A DNA stretch of 64,000 nucleotides from NCBI RefSeq assembly GCF_000519325.1, contig NZ_KI912613.1, positions 4,720,469 through 4,784,468 of the forward strand, read 5' to 3'. The position numbers and the translations under genes are program-made. The notes below the pieces were generated by a model, which was given only the letters and a program-made list of their open reading frames with translations, made no database searches and was not told the DNA's origin. Shown here piece by piece: positions 7,910 through 16,527 of the stretch (within the stretch, counting starts at the first letter, position 1; each line of letters opens with the position of its first letter). The DNA is from Patulibacter minatonensis DSM 18081. GTDB taxonomy: Bacteria > Actinomycetota > Thermoleophilia > Solirubrobacterales > Solirubrobacteraceae.

Positions 7910-8832
7910 CGGTCCGCACCGTCGCCGAGCTGCGCGACCTCGTCCGCGACCGGCGCCGCAAGGGCGGCATCATCGGCCTCGTGCCGACGATGGGCGCGCT
8001 GCACGAGGGGCACGAGTCCCTGATCCTGGCGTCCTCCAAGCGCGCGACCTGCACCGTCGTCTCGATCTTCGTGAACCCGCGGCAGTTCGACGACGCGTCG
8101 GACCTCGCGGCGTACCCGCGCACCGAGGAGCGCGACGCCGCCCGGGCGTCCGCCGCCGGCGCGGACGTCCTGTTCGTGCCCGACGTCTCCGAGGTCTACC
8201 CCGACGGGTTCGGCACCGAGGTGCGCGTCACGAGCCCGCTGACCGGCCGCCTCGAGGGGGCCCACCGCGGGACCGAGCACTTCGACGGCGTGACGACCGT
8301 GGTGCTGAAGCTCCTCAACATGGTCGCCCCGGACGTCGCGTTCTTCGGCGCGAAGGACTACCAGCAGGCCCTCGTCGTCCGCCGGATGGTCGCCGACCTG
8401 AACCTCCCGGTCGAGATCGCCACCCGGCCGACGGTCCGCGAGCAGGACGGCCTCGCGCTCTCCAGCCGCAACGTCCGCCTGTCCGCGCAGGAGCGCCGGC
8501 AGGCCGTCGCGATCCCGCGCGCGATCGCCCGGGTCGTGGAGGCCTTCGACGCCGGCGAGCGCGACGCCGAGGTCCTCACCGGGCGCGCCGTCTCCGAGCT
8601 CGCGGACGCCGGCCTCACGCCGGAGTACGTCGCGATCGCCGATCCGGCGGACCTCTCCCCGGTCGCGACCGTCGTGGCGCCGGTCGTCCTCGCACTGGCC
8701 GTCCCCGTCGGTCCGGTCCGCCTGATCGACAACACCACCTTGACCCCCGTCCTCAGCGACTCCCCCGTCCCGACCCTCACGGGTTCCGGGCGCGCGGGGG
8801 GCTTCGTCCCCCATCCCTCCGAGAAGGGTTGA
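7903..8832 (+). CDS. panC: Pantoate--beta-alanine ligase PanC
   Basis: ATP-dependent condensation of pantoate with beta-alanine to pantothenate. The HxGH-type nucleotide motif is [15 protein letters not shown] (near residue 27-41), followed by [21 protein letters not shown], the FFGAKDYQQ motif and [13 protein letters not shown], all family hallmarks in order. The GTG start at 7903 overlaps the end of the preceding gene and begins [14 protein letters not shown], giving 309 residues. The last ~30 residues (Pro-rich, after NTTLTPVLS) exceed the core family length. It is the second gene of the pan operon, with panD 4 bp downstream. Confidence 0.95.
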   Translation: MLTVRTVAELRDLVRDRRRKGGIIGLVPTMGALHEGHESLILASSKRATCTVVSIFVNPRQFDDASDLAAYPRTEERDAARASAAGADVLFVPDVSEVYPDGFGTEVRVTSPLTGRLEGAHRGTEHFDGVTTVVLKLLNMVAPDVAFFGAKDYQQALVVRRMVADLNLPVEIATRPTVREQDGLALSSRNVRLSAQERRQAVAIPRAIARVVEAFDAGERDAEVLTGRAVSELADAGLTPEYVAIADPADLSPVATVVAPVVLALAVPVGPVRLIDNTTLTPVLSDSPVPTLTGSGRAGGFVPHPSEKG

Positions 8833-8836
8833 CCCC

Positions 8837-9247
8837 ATGCAGCGCACGATGCTCAAGTCCAAGATCCACCGGGCGACGGTGACGGACTCCGACCTGCACT
8901 ACGTCGGGTCGATCACGATCGACCCCGACCTGCTCGAGGCCGCCGACATCATGGTCCACGAGCAGGTGGCCGTCGTCGACGTCGACAACGGCCAGCGCTT
9001 CGAGACCTACACGATCGTCGGCGAGCGCGGCTCGGGCGAGGTCAAGGTCAACGGCGCCGCCGCCCGGCTCGTCCACAAGGGCGACACCATCATCGTCATC
9101 AGCTACGCGCAGTACTCGCGCGAGGACCTGGAGCACTACGAGCCGGTCGTCGTCCACGTCGAGCGCGGCACCAACCGCATCATCGACGTCGACGACGCCG
9201 TCGCGACGCTCCTCACCGAGACCGACCGGGTGAGCACGGTCGCCTAG
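8837..9247 (+). CDS. panD: Aspartate 1-decarboxylase PanD
   Basis: Makes beta-alanine from aspartate with a self-generated pyruvoyl cofactor. The 136-residue proenzyme has the autocleavage pair Gly24-Ser25 in HYVGSITID, preceded by [16 protein letters not shown], and conserved Tyr/Thr residues in FETYTI and the GDTIIVISY strand. The ATG is 4 bp after panC, with GAGAAGGG a few bases upstream as ribosome site. The product is the substrate of PanC, so the operon supplies both steps. Confidence 0.96.
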   Translation: MQRTMLKSKIHRATVTDSDLHYVGSITIDPDLLEAADIMVHEQVAVVDVDNGQRFETYTIVGERGSGEVKVNGAAARLVHKGDTIIVISYAQYSREDLEHYEPVVVHVERGTNRIIDVDDAVATLLTETDRVSTVA

Positions 9248-9294
9248 GCGCCGCGCTCCCCACACCCTCACCCCTCCACTCCGGAGACCACCTC

Positions 9295-10224
9295 ATGTCC
9301 GCCAGCCCCCGCACCGTCGAGAACACCACCATCGACCGTGCTCCCGTCACCGTGACCTCGCTGCTCCAGCAGAAGCGGCAGGGTCGCAAGATGGTCATGG
9401 TGACCGCCTACGACTACCCCTCGGCCGTCGTGGCCGAGCAGTCCGGCGTCGAGATGGTGCTCGTCGGCGACAGCGCCGCGACCACCGTCCTCGGCCTGGA
9501 CTCGACGGTCCCGGCGACGATGGACGAGCTCCTGATGCTCGGCAAGGCCGTCCGCCGCGGGCTGAAGGCCACGTTCATGGTCTCCGACCTGCCGTTCGGC
9601 TCGTACGAGGCGTCGGACTACGAGGCCGTCAAGAGCGCCCAGCGGTTCGTGAAGGAGGCCGGCGCCCAGGCGGTGAAGCTCGAGGGCGGCGGCGTGATGA
9701 TCGACCGCGCCCGCGCGATCGTGAACGCCGGCATCCCGGTCGTCGGCCACCTGGGTCTGACCCCGCAGACCGCCAACGCGCTCGGCGGGCTCCGGGCCCA
9801 GGGCAAGAAGGCCGAGCAGGCCGCCCAGATGGTGCTCGACGCCCTGGCCCTCCAGGACGCCGGGTGCTGCGCGATCGTGCTGGAGGCGATCCCGGCCGCC
9901 GTCGCCGAGGAGCTCATGCCGCTGATCGAGATCCCGGTCATCGGCATCGGCGCGGGCGCGTCGACCGACGGCCAGGTGCTCGTCTGGCACGACCTCCTCG
10001 GGCTGCTCGAGGGCCACACCGCCAAGTTCGTCAAGCAGTACGCGAACCTCCACCACGAGATGGTCGCCGCCGTCGCGTCGTACGCCGACGAGGTCCGCGA
10101 CGGCGTCTTCCCCGGTCGTGAGCACACCTACGCGATCCCGCCGGAGGAGCTCCAGCGGTTCCAGGGCTCGCTGGCCCAGATCCACGGCGCCGAGCCGTCC
10201 GAGGTCGAGGGCCACCCGGCCTGA
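9295..10224 (+). CDS. panB: 3-methyl-2-oxobutanoate hydroxymethyltransferase PanB
   Basis: Forms ketopantoate from alpha-ketoisovalerate and 5,10-methylene-THF, the first committed step to pantothenate. Family motifs are MVTAYDYPSAVVAEQSGVEM, LVGDSAATTVLGLDSTVPAT, DLPFGSYE, AGAQAVKLEGGG, the HLGLTPQ loop and PVIGIGAGASTDGQVLVWHD. At 309 residues it is slightly longer than E. coli PanB (264) because of ~25 extra N-terminal and a short C-terminal addition. A GGAGA lies ~7 nt before the ATG. Last gene of the pan operon, followed by a GC hairpin. Confidence 0.96.
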   Translation: MSASPRTVENTTIDRAPVTVTSLLQQKRQGRKMVMVTAYDYPSAVVAEQSGVEMVLVGDSAATTVLGLDSTVPATMDELLMLGKAVRRGLKATFMVSDLPFGSYEASDYEAVKSAQRFVKEAGAQAVKLEGGGVMIDRARAIVNAGIPVVGHLGLTPQTANALGGLRAQGKKAEQAAQMVLDALALQDAGCCAIVLEAIPAAVAEELMPLIEIPVIGIGAGASTDGQVLVWHDLLGLLEGHTAKFVKQYANLHHEMVAAVASYADEVRDGVFPGREHTYAIPPEELQRFQGSLAQIHGAEPSEVEGHPA

Positions 10225-10236
10225 GCGACCCCGTCG

Positions 10237-10264
10237 CCCGCGCCGCCGCTCAGGCGGGCGCGGG
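10237..10264. terminator. GC-rich hairpin between convergent panB and AI-2E-family exporter genes
   Basis: Arms CCCGCGCC-GCC and GGC-G-GGCGCGGG form an 11-bp stem with one bulge around a 5-nt loop. It overlaps the last codons of the exporter gene and lies 13 bases after panB. There is no U-tract, so it is a terminator candidate only. Confidence 0.4.
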
Positions 10265-11407
10265 GGACGCGTCTCCCGGGGACGTCCCCGGGTCCGGCGG
10301 TCCACCCGCCGCGCCGTCGTCGTCGCCCGGACCCTCGGGGTCACCGTCGGGCCCCGCGGCCTCGGCCTTCAGCTCCTGCCGGTATGCCCACCAGGCCTGC
10401 ACGCCGATCTGGAGCGACGCCGCCATCGGCACCGCGAGCAGCGCGCCGATCACGCCCAGGAGGCTGCCGCCGAACAGGACGGCGACCATCACGCCGAGCG
10501 GGTGCACGCCGACGGCGCGCCTCTGGATCCGTGGCTGGATGATCGTGTTCTCGACCTGCTGGTAGACGACCGCCCAGACGACCCAGATGATCGTGGCGGT
10601 CGGGAAGTCGTGGAAGAGCGTGACGATGCCGACGATGACGGCGGCGATCGTCGCGCCGATCATCGGGATCAGGCCGAACAGCGCGACGGTGACGGCCAGC
10701 GGCGCCGCGAACGGCACGCCGAGGATCAGCATCACGACGTACGCCAGCGTGCCGGCGATCAGTGCCTGCAGGACGGCGCCGCCGATGTAGGCACCGACGG
10801 CCGCCGCCATCCGGTCGAGGACCCCGCGGATCCGGTCGGCGTGGTCGGGCGTGCCGATGTCGAGCAGCGCGTCGATCCACCGACGGCCGCTGCCGAGCAG
10901 GAAGATGCTGAGGATCAGGATCGTCACCGCCGCGAAGACGGAGTTGACGATCCCGAGGCCGAGGTCCCCCAGCCACGACGCGGCGTCGCCGACCCGGGCG
11001 GGCAGCTTGTCGGCCTGGTTCTGGAGCTGGTCGACGAGGTCGAAGTCGTCGTCGAGCTTGCGCAGCGTGTCGTTGCCCTGGACGTAGTGCTGGACCTCGT
11101 CCGCGTAGTGCGGGGCCTGGTCGATCAGGTCGCTGGCGGCCCGGACGAGCGGCGGGATCACGATCAGGCCGACGAGCGCCGGGATCAGCAGGACGCCGAC
11201 GTAGACCGCGGTGACGGCGAGCCCCCGCGGCATGTGCTTCTCGAGCCGGCCGACGGGACCGGAGACGGCGACGGCGATGAACCCGGCGATCGCGAGCCAC
11301 GAGAGCGGCCCGCGCAGCAGGTAGATCAGCGCCAGCGCGGCGAGCACCGCGAGGATCGTCAGGGTGGCCGCGAGGACCGTTCGGGGGATGCTGCGACCTG
11401 GTTCCAC
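10250..11407 (-). CDS. AI-2E family (TqsA/YdiK-type) membrane exporter
   Basis: 385-residue permease of the AI-2E transporter family. The N-terminal helix pair (LTILAVLAALALIYLL and WLAIAGFIAVAVS) is followed by PVGRLEKHMPRGLAVTAVY, a characteristic stretch. Then come a helix hairpin, a soluble region of ~80 residues (residues ~95-175), and five to six C-terminal helices including PMIGATIAAVIVGIV and QQVENTIIQPRIQ, a conserved signature. The last ~40 residues are Gly/Pro/Asp-rich. Substrate cannot be assigned from sequence; members export small metabolites or ions. GGAGG lies 5 nt before the GTG start. A TAGCGT at 11435-11440 is a -10 candidate. Confidence 0.85.
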   Translation of the reverse strand: MEPGRSIPRTVLAATLTILAVLAALALIYLLRGPLSWLAIAGFIAVAVSGPVGRLEKHMPRGLAVTAVYVGVLLIPALVGLIVIPPLVRAASDLIDQAPHYADEVQHYVQGNDTLRKLDDDFDLVDQLQNQADKLPARVGDAASWLGDLGLGIVNSVFAAVTILILSIFLLGSGRRWIDALLDIGTPDHADRIRGVLDRMAAAVGAYIGGAVLQALIAGTLAYVVMLILGVPFAAPLAVTVALFGLIPMIGATIAAVIVGIVTLFHDFPTATIIWVVWAVVYQQVENTIIQPRIQRRAVGVHPLGVMVAVLFGGSLLGVIGALLAVPMAASLQIGVQAWWAYRQELKAEAAGPDGDPEGPGDDDGAAGGPPDPGTSPGDASPAPA

Positions 11408-11614
11408 GGGGACCTCCGTCGGTGTGGCGCCCTGACGCTACCGCGGGGCGCCGACGGCGCGATCGGCGGGGTGCCGGCGGCACGGCCGGCGAGGACCGTG
11501 GTGCCGGGGCAGGGCCCGCAACATCAGGTGCAGCGGGGGCCCCCGGGTTGCGGGCCCGGGCGCCGTGCGGGAGAACCGACGGGCCCCGTCATCCCCCACC
11601 CGAAGGAGGCGCGC

Positions 11615-12653
11615 GTGTCCCCCAACGCGTTCCCACGCCGGGCGGTCGTGCTGTGCTGCGCGTGCGCCCTGGCCGCCGTCGCCGCACCCGCCGCCCACGC
11701 CCAGCCGCTGCACCAGGTCGTCGCAGGCGAGAGCCTGTCGCAGATCGCCGCGGTCAACGGCCTCTCCCCCGCCGCGCTCGCGGCCGCCAACGGCGTGCCC
11801 GTCGACGCCCCGATCCGCGTCGGACAGGTCGTCAGCATCCCCGCCCGCGCCGGGGCGTCGGCGCCGCCGGTGACCGACGTCGTCGCGACGCCGGCGTCCG
11901 CGGGGTCCTCCTCCGGCGCCGGGACGGGGACGTCGACCGCCACCACGTCGTCGACCGGCACGGCCGCAGCCGGGTCGTCGACCGGCACGGGCGCAGGCCC
12001 GGCAGGAGCGTCGTCCGCCGGTGGGGTGGTCGTCCGGCCCGGGGGACACGCTGAGCGCCATCGCCGCGCGGGCCGGGGTCTCCGTCTCGGCCCTGGCCGC
12101 GCACAACGGGCTGACCGCGTCCGCGCTGCTGCCCGCCGGTCGACGTCTGTCGCTGCCCGCGGCGGGCGCCGCGACCTCGTCCTCCGAGGCGAGGGGGACC
12201 GCCTCCGCCACGCAGGAGCAGGCTCCCGGTGCCACCGGGGTCGCCCCGAGCTCCGGGGTGCGCGTCAGCGGCTCGCAGGTCGGCTCCGCCGCGGCCGCCA
12301 ACGGCGTCCCGACGGCGCTGGCCCGCGCGATCGCGTGGCAGGAGAGCGGCAACGACAACGGCGCGGTCTCGTCCGTCGGTGCGCGGGGCGTGATGCAGGT
12401 GATGCCCGACACGTGGACGTGGATCGACCGCAACCTCTCGTCGCGGACGCTCGACCCGTCGTCGGCCACCGACAACGTGCAGGCCGGCACGCTCTACCTC
12501 CAACACCTGCTGCAGGAGACCGGCGGCGACCAGGACCAGGCCGCAGCCGCCTACTACCAGGGGCTCTCGTCGGTGCGCCGACGCGGCATGTACGACGACA
12601 CGAAGCGGTACGTGGAGAGCGTCCGGGCGCTGCGGGCGCGGTTCGGCGGCTGA
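11615..12653 (+). CDS. Secreted LysM / SLT lytic transglycosylase, frameshifted by one base at 12041-12045
   Basis: Peptidoglycan-binding and -cleaving secreted enzyme split by a reading-frame change. From a GTG with an excellent AAGGAGG site 5 nt upstream, frame 1 encodes a signal peptide (CCACALAAVAAPAAHAQ), a first LysM domain (HQVVAGESLSQIAAVNGLSP) and a Thr/Ser/Gly linker. It then reaches VVVRPG and a run of five G. Dropping one G continues in frame as PGDTLSAIAARAGVSVSALA, a second LysM, then an SLT domain with ARAIAWQESGNDNGA (catalytic Glu), GARGVMQVMP and AAAYYQGL, ending at 12653. Repaired length is about 345 residues. It could be a sequencing error, a true pseudogene or slippage-prone tract; the 3' half might also be expressed alone from a GTG near 12021. 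Confidence 0.8.
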
Positions 12654-12684
12654 GCCGGCCGGTGCCGGCGGGCGCGCCGGTCGG

Positions 12685-13302
12685 TCAGACCGCCGGACGC
12701 TCCGCCCCGGCGTAGGTGATGCTCCGGATCACCTTCGCCGGGGAGCCCGCCGCGATCGAGAACGGCGGGACGTCGGCGGTCACCACCGAGTTGGCGCCGA
12801 TCACGCTCCGGCGCCCGATGGTGACGCCGCTCGTGACGACGACGTTCGCGCCGAGCCACACGTTGTCGCCGATCCGGGTCGGACCCTTCGTCGTGAAGCC
12901 CTGCCAGGGCACCGGGGTCTCCGGGTCCTCGAACCGGTGGCTGCCGTCGGTGATCAGGCAGCCGTTGGCGGCCATGCAGTGCTCGCCGATCTCGACGAGC
13001 CCCTCGCTGGCGATCATCACGCCCTGGTTCAGGAACGTGCCGCCCCCGATGCGGACGCGGCCGTGGTCGCCGGCGGTGATCCACACCCCCGGCTCGAGGA
13101 AGACCTGCGGCCCGAGCTCCAGTCGACCGTCGAGGAGCATCCCGAGGACGTCGCCGTTGAGCCGCCCGCGGGCGAACGACTCCCGGCGCGCGAGCTCGAC
13201 CGCGAGCCGCGCGCGGTTCCAGGGCCGCTGCGGCCGCGTGTACCACCGCCACTTCGTGACCCACTGCGCCGCGAGGCGCCGGTCGAGCGGCGGGACGGCC
13301 AT
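12685..13302 (-). CDS. Left-handed beta-helix acyltransferase (hexapeptide family)
   Basis: 205-residue acyl- or acetyltransferase of the hexapeptide-repeat superfamily, trimeric in known members. Repeats run from about residue 50 to 195, for example IGGGTFLNQGVMIASEGLVE, IGDNVWLGANVVVTSGVTI and IGRRSVIGANSVVTADVP, with the usual closing AAGSPAKVI. It begins with a ~45-residue helical, basic region. A candidate catalytic His lies in DGSHRF. It is the last of three genes, corA, SRPBCC and this one, separated by only one base from the previous stop. The substrate is unknown. Confidence 0.85.
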   Translation of the reverse strand: MAVPPLDRRLAAQWVTKWRWYTRPQRPWNRARLAVELARRESFARGRLNGDVLGMLLDGRLELGPQVFLEPGVWITAGDHGRVRIGGGTFLNQGVMIASEGLVEIGEHCMAANGCLITDGSHRFEDPETPVPWQGFTTKGPTRIGDNVWLGANVVVTSGVTIGRRSVIGANSVVTADVPPFSIAAGSPAKVIRSITYAGAERPAV

Positions 13303-13303
13303 C

Positions 13304-13783
13304 TCAGCGCAACAGCTTCTTGATGCCGCTGATCGCGAGCGTGTTGCCGGGCCGCAGCACCGGGGCGAGGAGCCCGAGCGGCAGGCGCGCGCCCTTCAGC
13401 GGCGCGAACGCCATCGTCCAGGTCAGCTCGGTGCCGCCCTCGGACGGCACGAGCAGGAAGTCCTCGATCAGGGCGTCGACGACCCTGCGGCTCTGCCCGA
13501 CGACCCGGAACGTGGCCCGTCGGTCGGTGTCCCAGCGGTAGAACTCCTCGTCGAGCGTCAGGAACTTCCCGATCCGGAGGCGCCGGACGGACCCCGCGAC
13601 GTGCGGGCGCGGCGTCTGCCACTCGAGCCGGTCGATGACCGGCAGCCACGACCACATCTCGTCGCTGCCGAGGACCTCCCACACCTCGGACGGCTGGGCC
13701 CGGAGCTGGACGGAGCTGCGGACGACCAGCGGCGCGTCCTTGAGGAACGCGTCGTCGACGTGGCGGAGGGGGTGGGCCGGCAT
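13304..13783 (-). CDS. SRPBCC (START/Bet v1-like) family protein
   Basis: 159-residue single-domain protein with the helix-grip SRPBCC fold, typical of hydrophobic-ligand binding. Signs are SSVQLRAQPSEVWEVLGSDEMWSWLPVIDRLEW at the start and the late strand TELTWTMAFAPLKG with a C-terminal amphipathic helix (TLAISGIKKLLR). The ATG at 13783 is chosen over one four codons upstream because TATGCT lies 7 nt before it, suiting a leaderless start. Its ligand and partner are unknown; it sits between corA and the acyltransferase on the same strand. Confidence 0.78.
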   Translation of the reverse strand: MPAHPLRHVDDAFLKDAPLVVRSSVQLRAQPSEVWEVLGSDEMWSWLPVIDRLEWQTPRPHVAGSVRRLRIGKFLTLDEEFYRWDTDRRATFRVVGQSRRVVDALIEDFLLVPSEGGTELTWTMAFAPLKGARLPLGLLAPVLRPGNTLAISGIKKLLR

Positions 13784-13790
13784 GCGGCGG

Positions 13791-13796
13791 AGCATA
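13791..13796 (-). promoter_or_regulatory. -10 hexamer of SRPBCC gene (leaderless)
   Basis: TATGCT, 7 nt before the ATG at 13783. It indicates a promoter internal to the corA operon. Confidence 0.45.
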
Positions 13797-13805
13797 GCCG
13801 CCGGG

Positions 13806-14888
13806 TCAGAGCCACCCGGCGCGCCGCAGCCGGGCGTAGAGGAACCCACAGATCGCGATCGTGATGACGAGCACGAGCGGGTACCCGAGGTCCCATTTCA
13901 GCTCGGGCATGTGCTCGAAGTTCATGCCGTAGAGCCCGAAGATCATCGTCGGCACGACCGCGATCGCGGCCCACGCCGAGATCTTCCGGGCGTCCTCGCT
14001 CTGGCGCAGGGAGATCTGCGCGAGGTTGGCGTCCAGGACGCCCGAGAGGACGTCGTCGATGGCGTTGACGGCCTCCGCGTCGCGCTCGAGGTGGTCGAGG
14101 ACGTCCCGCAGGTACGGGCGTGCGCGGTCGGGCACCGGGAGGTCCTCGTCCTCGACCAGGCGGGTCAGCGGCGTGACGAGCGGGCCGACCGCCTTCTTGA
14201 ACGCGATGACCTCGCGCTTGAGGCGGTAGATGCGCTCGGTCGGGTTGTTCCGCTCGTCCGAGAAGACCATCGCCTCGACCTCGTCGACGTCGTTGTAGAG
14301 CCCGTCGAGGACGTCGGAGTACTCGTCGACGACCCGGTCGACGATCGCGTGGAAGACCGCCCCGGGACCGCGCTCCATGCGGGTCCGGTCGTTCTCGAGG
14401 TCCTCGCGCAGCGCGTGGAGCGGGACGGGCGCGCCGTGGCGGATCGAGACGACGAACTTCGGGCCGACGACGAGCATCAGCTCGCCGACCTCGACGTGCT
14501 CGGTCTCGTCGACGTACCGCGCGGTCTTCATCACGAGCGAGATCAGGCCGTCCTTCGCCTCGAGCTTCGGCCGCTGGTGGGCGTGGATCGCGTCCTCGAT
14601 CTGCAGCGGGTGCAGGCCGAACTGCGCCCCGATCGCCTCGACCGCCGCGGGCTCCGGGTCGTGCAGGCCGATCCACACGAACCCGTCGCGCGAGCGGTGC
14701 GCGCGGTCCATCGCCTCGGTGAACGGGACCGTCCCGCCCTTGCGCTCGCCGTTGTCGTAGACGGCGCAGTCCGTGAGCGCGTCGTCGATCGACTTGGCCT
14801 CCAGCGCCGTCGGCGGGCCCTGCGGCTGGAGCCGCGAGCGGTCGGCGCGACGATGGCGGAGGGAGCGGTAGGTCGGAGGGCGGCGCAT
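13806..14888 (-). CDS. corA: CorA-type magnesium/cobalt transporter
   Basis: 360-residue divalent-cation channel of the CorA family. The long cytoplasmic N-domain (funnel) ends in two C-terminal transmembrane helices, with the signature GLYGMNFEHMPELKW (GMN selectivity loop) between helix 1 (AWAAIAVVPTMIFG) and helix 2 (YPLVLVITIAICGFLYARL). The conserved RPKLEAKDGLI and NRTRM/VVDEYSDVLDGL stalk regions are present. ATG at 14888 follows a TATGGT -10 at 14916-14921 with a short leader. First gene of corA-SRPBCC-acyltransferase. Confidence 0.93.
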   Translation of the reverse strand: MRRPPTYRSLRHRRADRSRLQPQGPPTALEAKSIDDALTDCAVYDNGERKGGTVPFTEAMDRAHRSRDGFVWIGLHDPEPAAVEAIGAQFGLHPLQIEDAIHAHQRPKLEAKDGLISLVMKTARYVDETEHVEVGELMLVVGPKFVVSIRHGAPVPLHALREDLENDRTRMERGPGAVFHAIVDRVVDEYSDVLDGLYNDVDEVEAMVFSDERNNPTERIYRLKREVIAFKKAVGPLVTPLTRLVEDEDLPVPDRARPYLRDVLDHLERDAEAVNAIDDVLSGVLDANLAQISLRQSEDARKISAWAAIAVVPTMIFGLYGMNFEHMPELKWDLGYPLVLVITIAICGFLYARLRRAGWL

Positions 14889-15009
14889 GGCGAGGGGTGT
14901 CCGGCGACGTCCGGGACCATACGCGTCCGCGGCCCGGTCGTTGCACCGTGCACGGGATCGTCGCCGCGGGCGCGCCGCGGCACGCGGCCCCGTCCTCCGC
15001 CCCCGGGCG

Positions 15010-15015
15010 TAGGAT
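15010..15015 (+). promoter_or_regulatory. -10 hexamer of secreted-protein gene (leaderless)
   Basis: TAGGAT, 6 nt before the ATG at 15022. Confidence 0.5.
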
Positions 15016-15021
15016 CGGCCG

Positions 15022-15537
15022 ATGCGAGTCCCCGCGCTGCCCATCGCCGTCGTCACCACCGCCGCCGTCGGCGCGTTCGCCGCGGCCGCCGTCGCGCAGA
15101 CGACCGAGCCACCCCCGTTCGAGCCCGAGCCGACGACGACCACGACGCCGACGACCACCGAGCCCGCGCCGCCGGCCGACTCGAGCGCGCCGGTCGTCGC
15201 CGTGGCCCTGCCGAAGACCCGGACGGGCTCGAAGATCAAGAGCCTGCGGGTGACGTTCAAGGACCCCGACACGAAGGTCGAGTTCACCCAGGTCGACGTG
15301 AAGCGCCGGATCCGCCTGAAGCAGGGCGTCCGCGACCAGGCCTACAGCGGCACCAAGTGGTTCACGACGATGAGCACGTCGAAGTACTCGATCAACCCGC
15401 CGGTCGGCAAGCACTCGATCTCGTACACGCTGAAGTTCAAGAAGGGCCTGCCGGCCGCCCGCTACTGGATCAAGCTCCAGGCCCAGAACGAGCCGGGGAA
15501 GCAGCGGACGAAGACGATCAGCTTCCGGACCCGCTGA
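15022..15537 (+). CDS. Secreted protein of unknown function
   Basis: 171-residue exported protein. A signal peptide (VPALPIAVVTTAAVGAFAAA, ending AVAQ) precedes a Pro/Glu/Thr linker of about 25 residues. The remainder is a basic beta-strand-rich domain with several aromatic/Lys strands (KWFTTMSTSKYSINPPVGKH) that looks like one Ig-like module. No catalytic motif is visible. I do not recognise a named family; similar small surface proteins are common in this group. Confidence 0.7.
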   Translation: MRVPALPIAVVTTAAVGAFAAAAVAQTTEPPPFEPEPTTTTTPTTTEPAPPADSSAPVVAVALPKTRTGSKIKSLRVTFKDPDTKVEFTQVDVKRRIRLKQGVRDQAYSGTKWFTTMSTSKYSINPPVGKHSISYTLKFKKGLPAARYWIKLQAQNEPGKQRTKTISFRTR

Positions 15538-15612
15538 GGTCCGGGGGCAGCCGCACGCTCGGGTCGGCGGGGCTCGGGTCGGCCGGGGCATCCGCCCGTC
15601 CCGGAGGCCGGG

Positions 15613-16527
15613 TCAGTGCAGTCGGCCGGCGGCCCGCAGCACCAGGAGCGCGTGGAGCGTGGCCCAGCCACGCCATCCCGCCCGGGCGGCCTGCGAGATC
15701 GGCTCGAAGTTGACGTCCCAGCCGCCGTCGGCGCGCTGACGCGCGGCCAGGGCGTCGAGCGCGGCGGCGACCGCGTCCTGCGGCAGGAACGCCCGGCCGG
15801 GGTCCCCCGGGAACGGGGCGACCTCCAGCGGACCGATGTGGTGGCCGGGCGCGCCGGGCTCCGTCAGCGCGGGGTCGAGCGCGATGTGGTCCCGGACGCC
15901 CTGCTCCAGGCACGTGCGGAGGGCGGCCGGGTCGGGCGCGGCGGGCACCGCCGGATCGAGCAGCCAGAGCGCCGCCCGCACGCTGTAGAGGTCGAGGTCC
16001 TCCCCCGCCCCCGCCGCCGTCCCGTCGGCACCGGTCGCACGCCAGCAGAACGCCGTCGCGCGGTCCAGCCACGGGTGCTCGACGCCGTGGCGGTGCAGGA
16101 TCCCGACGAGCGCCGCGGTCGGGTTCAGCGACGAGGTCTCGCCGTCGGCGTGGTGCCAGTGGGGGGCCGCCGGGTGAGCGCGCGCGGAGGGGTGCGTGAA
16201 CGGCACGCCGCCGTCGTCGCCGGAGACCGTGACGAGCCAGTCGCACAGACCCGATGCGACGTCGGCCGGGACCGTGCCGACCTCGTCGAGGATGCGCAGG
16301 GCGAGCTCGGCGGACTGCGGCTGGCTGATCGTCGTCCGCAGGTCGGGCTCGAGGATCCCGGCGTACCCGCCGTCAGCGTTCCGGTAGGCCGAGAGGGCCG
16401 CCAGCACCGACGCGTCGGTGCCCTCGCCGAAGGCGCGCTCGAAGCGCCGCAGGTCGAGGATCCGGGCCTCCTGGCGGAGGAACGTCTCGGCGGCGGCGAT
16501 GTCCAAGGATGCGGCGCTCGTGCTCAT
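15613..16527 (-). CDS. Terpenoid-cyclase/prenyltransferase-fold (alpha/alpha-toroid) protein
   Basis: 304-residue soluble protein with repeated helix pairs of the squalene-cyclase alpha/alpha toroid, visible as AYRNADGGYAGILEPDL, QPQSAELALRILDEVGTV and ALAARQRADGGWDVNFEPIS. It has no DXDD cyclase motif that I can see, and is about half the usual cyclase length, so an enzymatic role is doubtful. The start at 16527 overlaps the AraC stop (ATGA) and begins MSTSAASLDIAAAETFL. A longer frame upstream lies inside the AraC gene. Co-transcription with the regulator implies joint function, not a known pathway. Confidence 0.82.
   Translation of the reverse strand: MSTSAASLDIAAAETFLRQEARILDLRRFERAFGEGTDASVLAALSAYRNADGGYAGILEPDLRTTISQPQSAELALRILDEVGTVPADVASGLCDWLVTVSGDDGGVPFTHPSARAHPAAPHWHHADGETSSLNPTAALVGILHRHGVEHPWLDRATAFCWRATGADGTAAGAGEDLDLYSVRAALWLLDPAVPAAPDPAALRTCLEQGVRDHIALDPALTEPGAPGHHIGPLEVAPFPGDPGRAFLPQDAVAAALDALAARQRADGGWDVNFEPISQAARAGWRGWATLHALLVLRAAGRLH

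Noticed and set aside
10118-11600. N-terminal extension of the LysM gene through the AI-2E exporter region
   Set aside because: Opposite-strand shadow. The GTG with AAGGAGG at 11615 and the signal peptide define the start.
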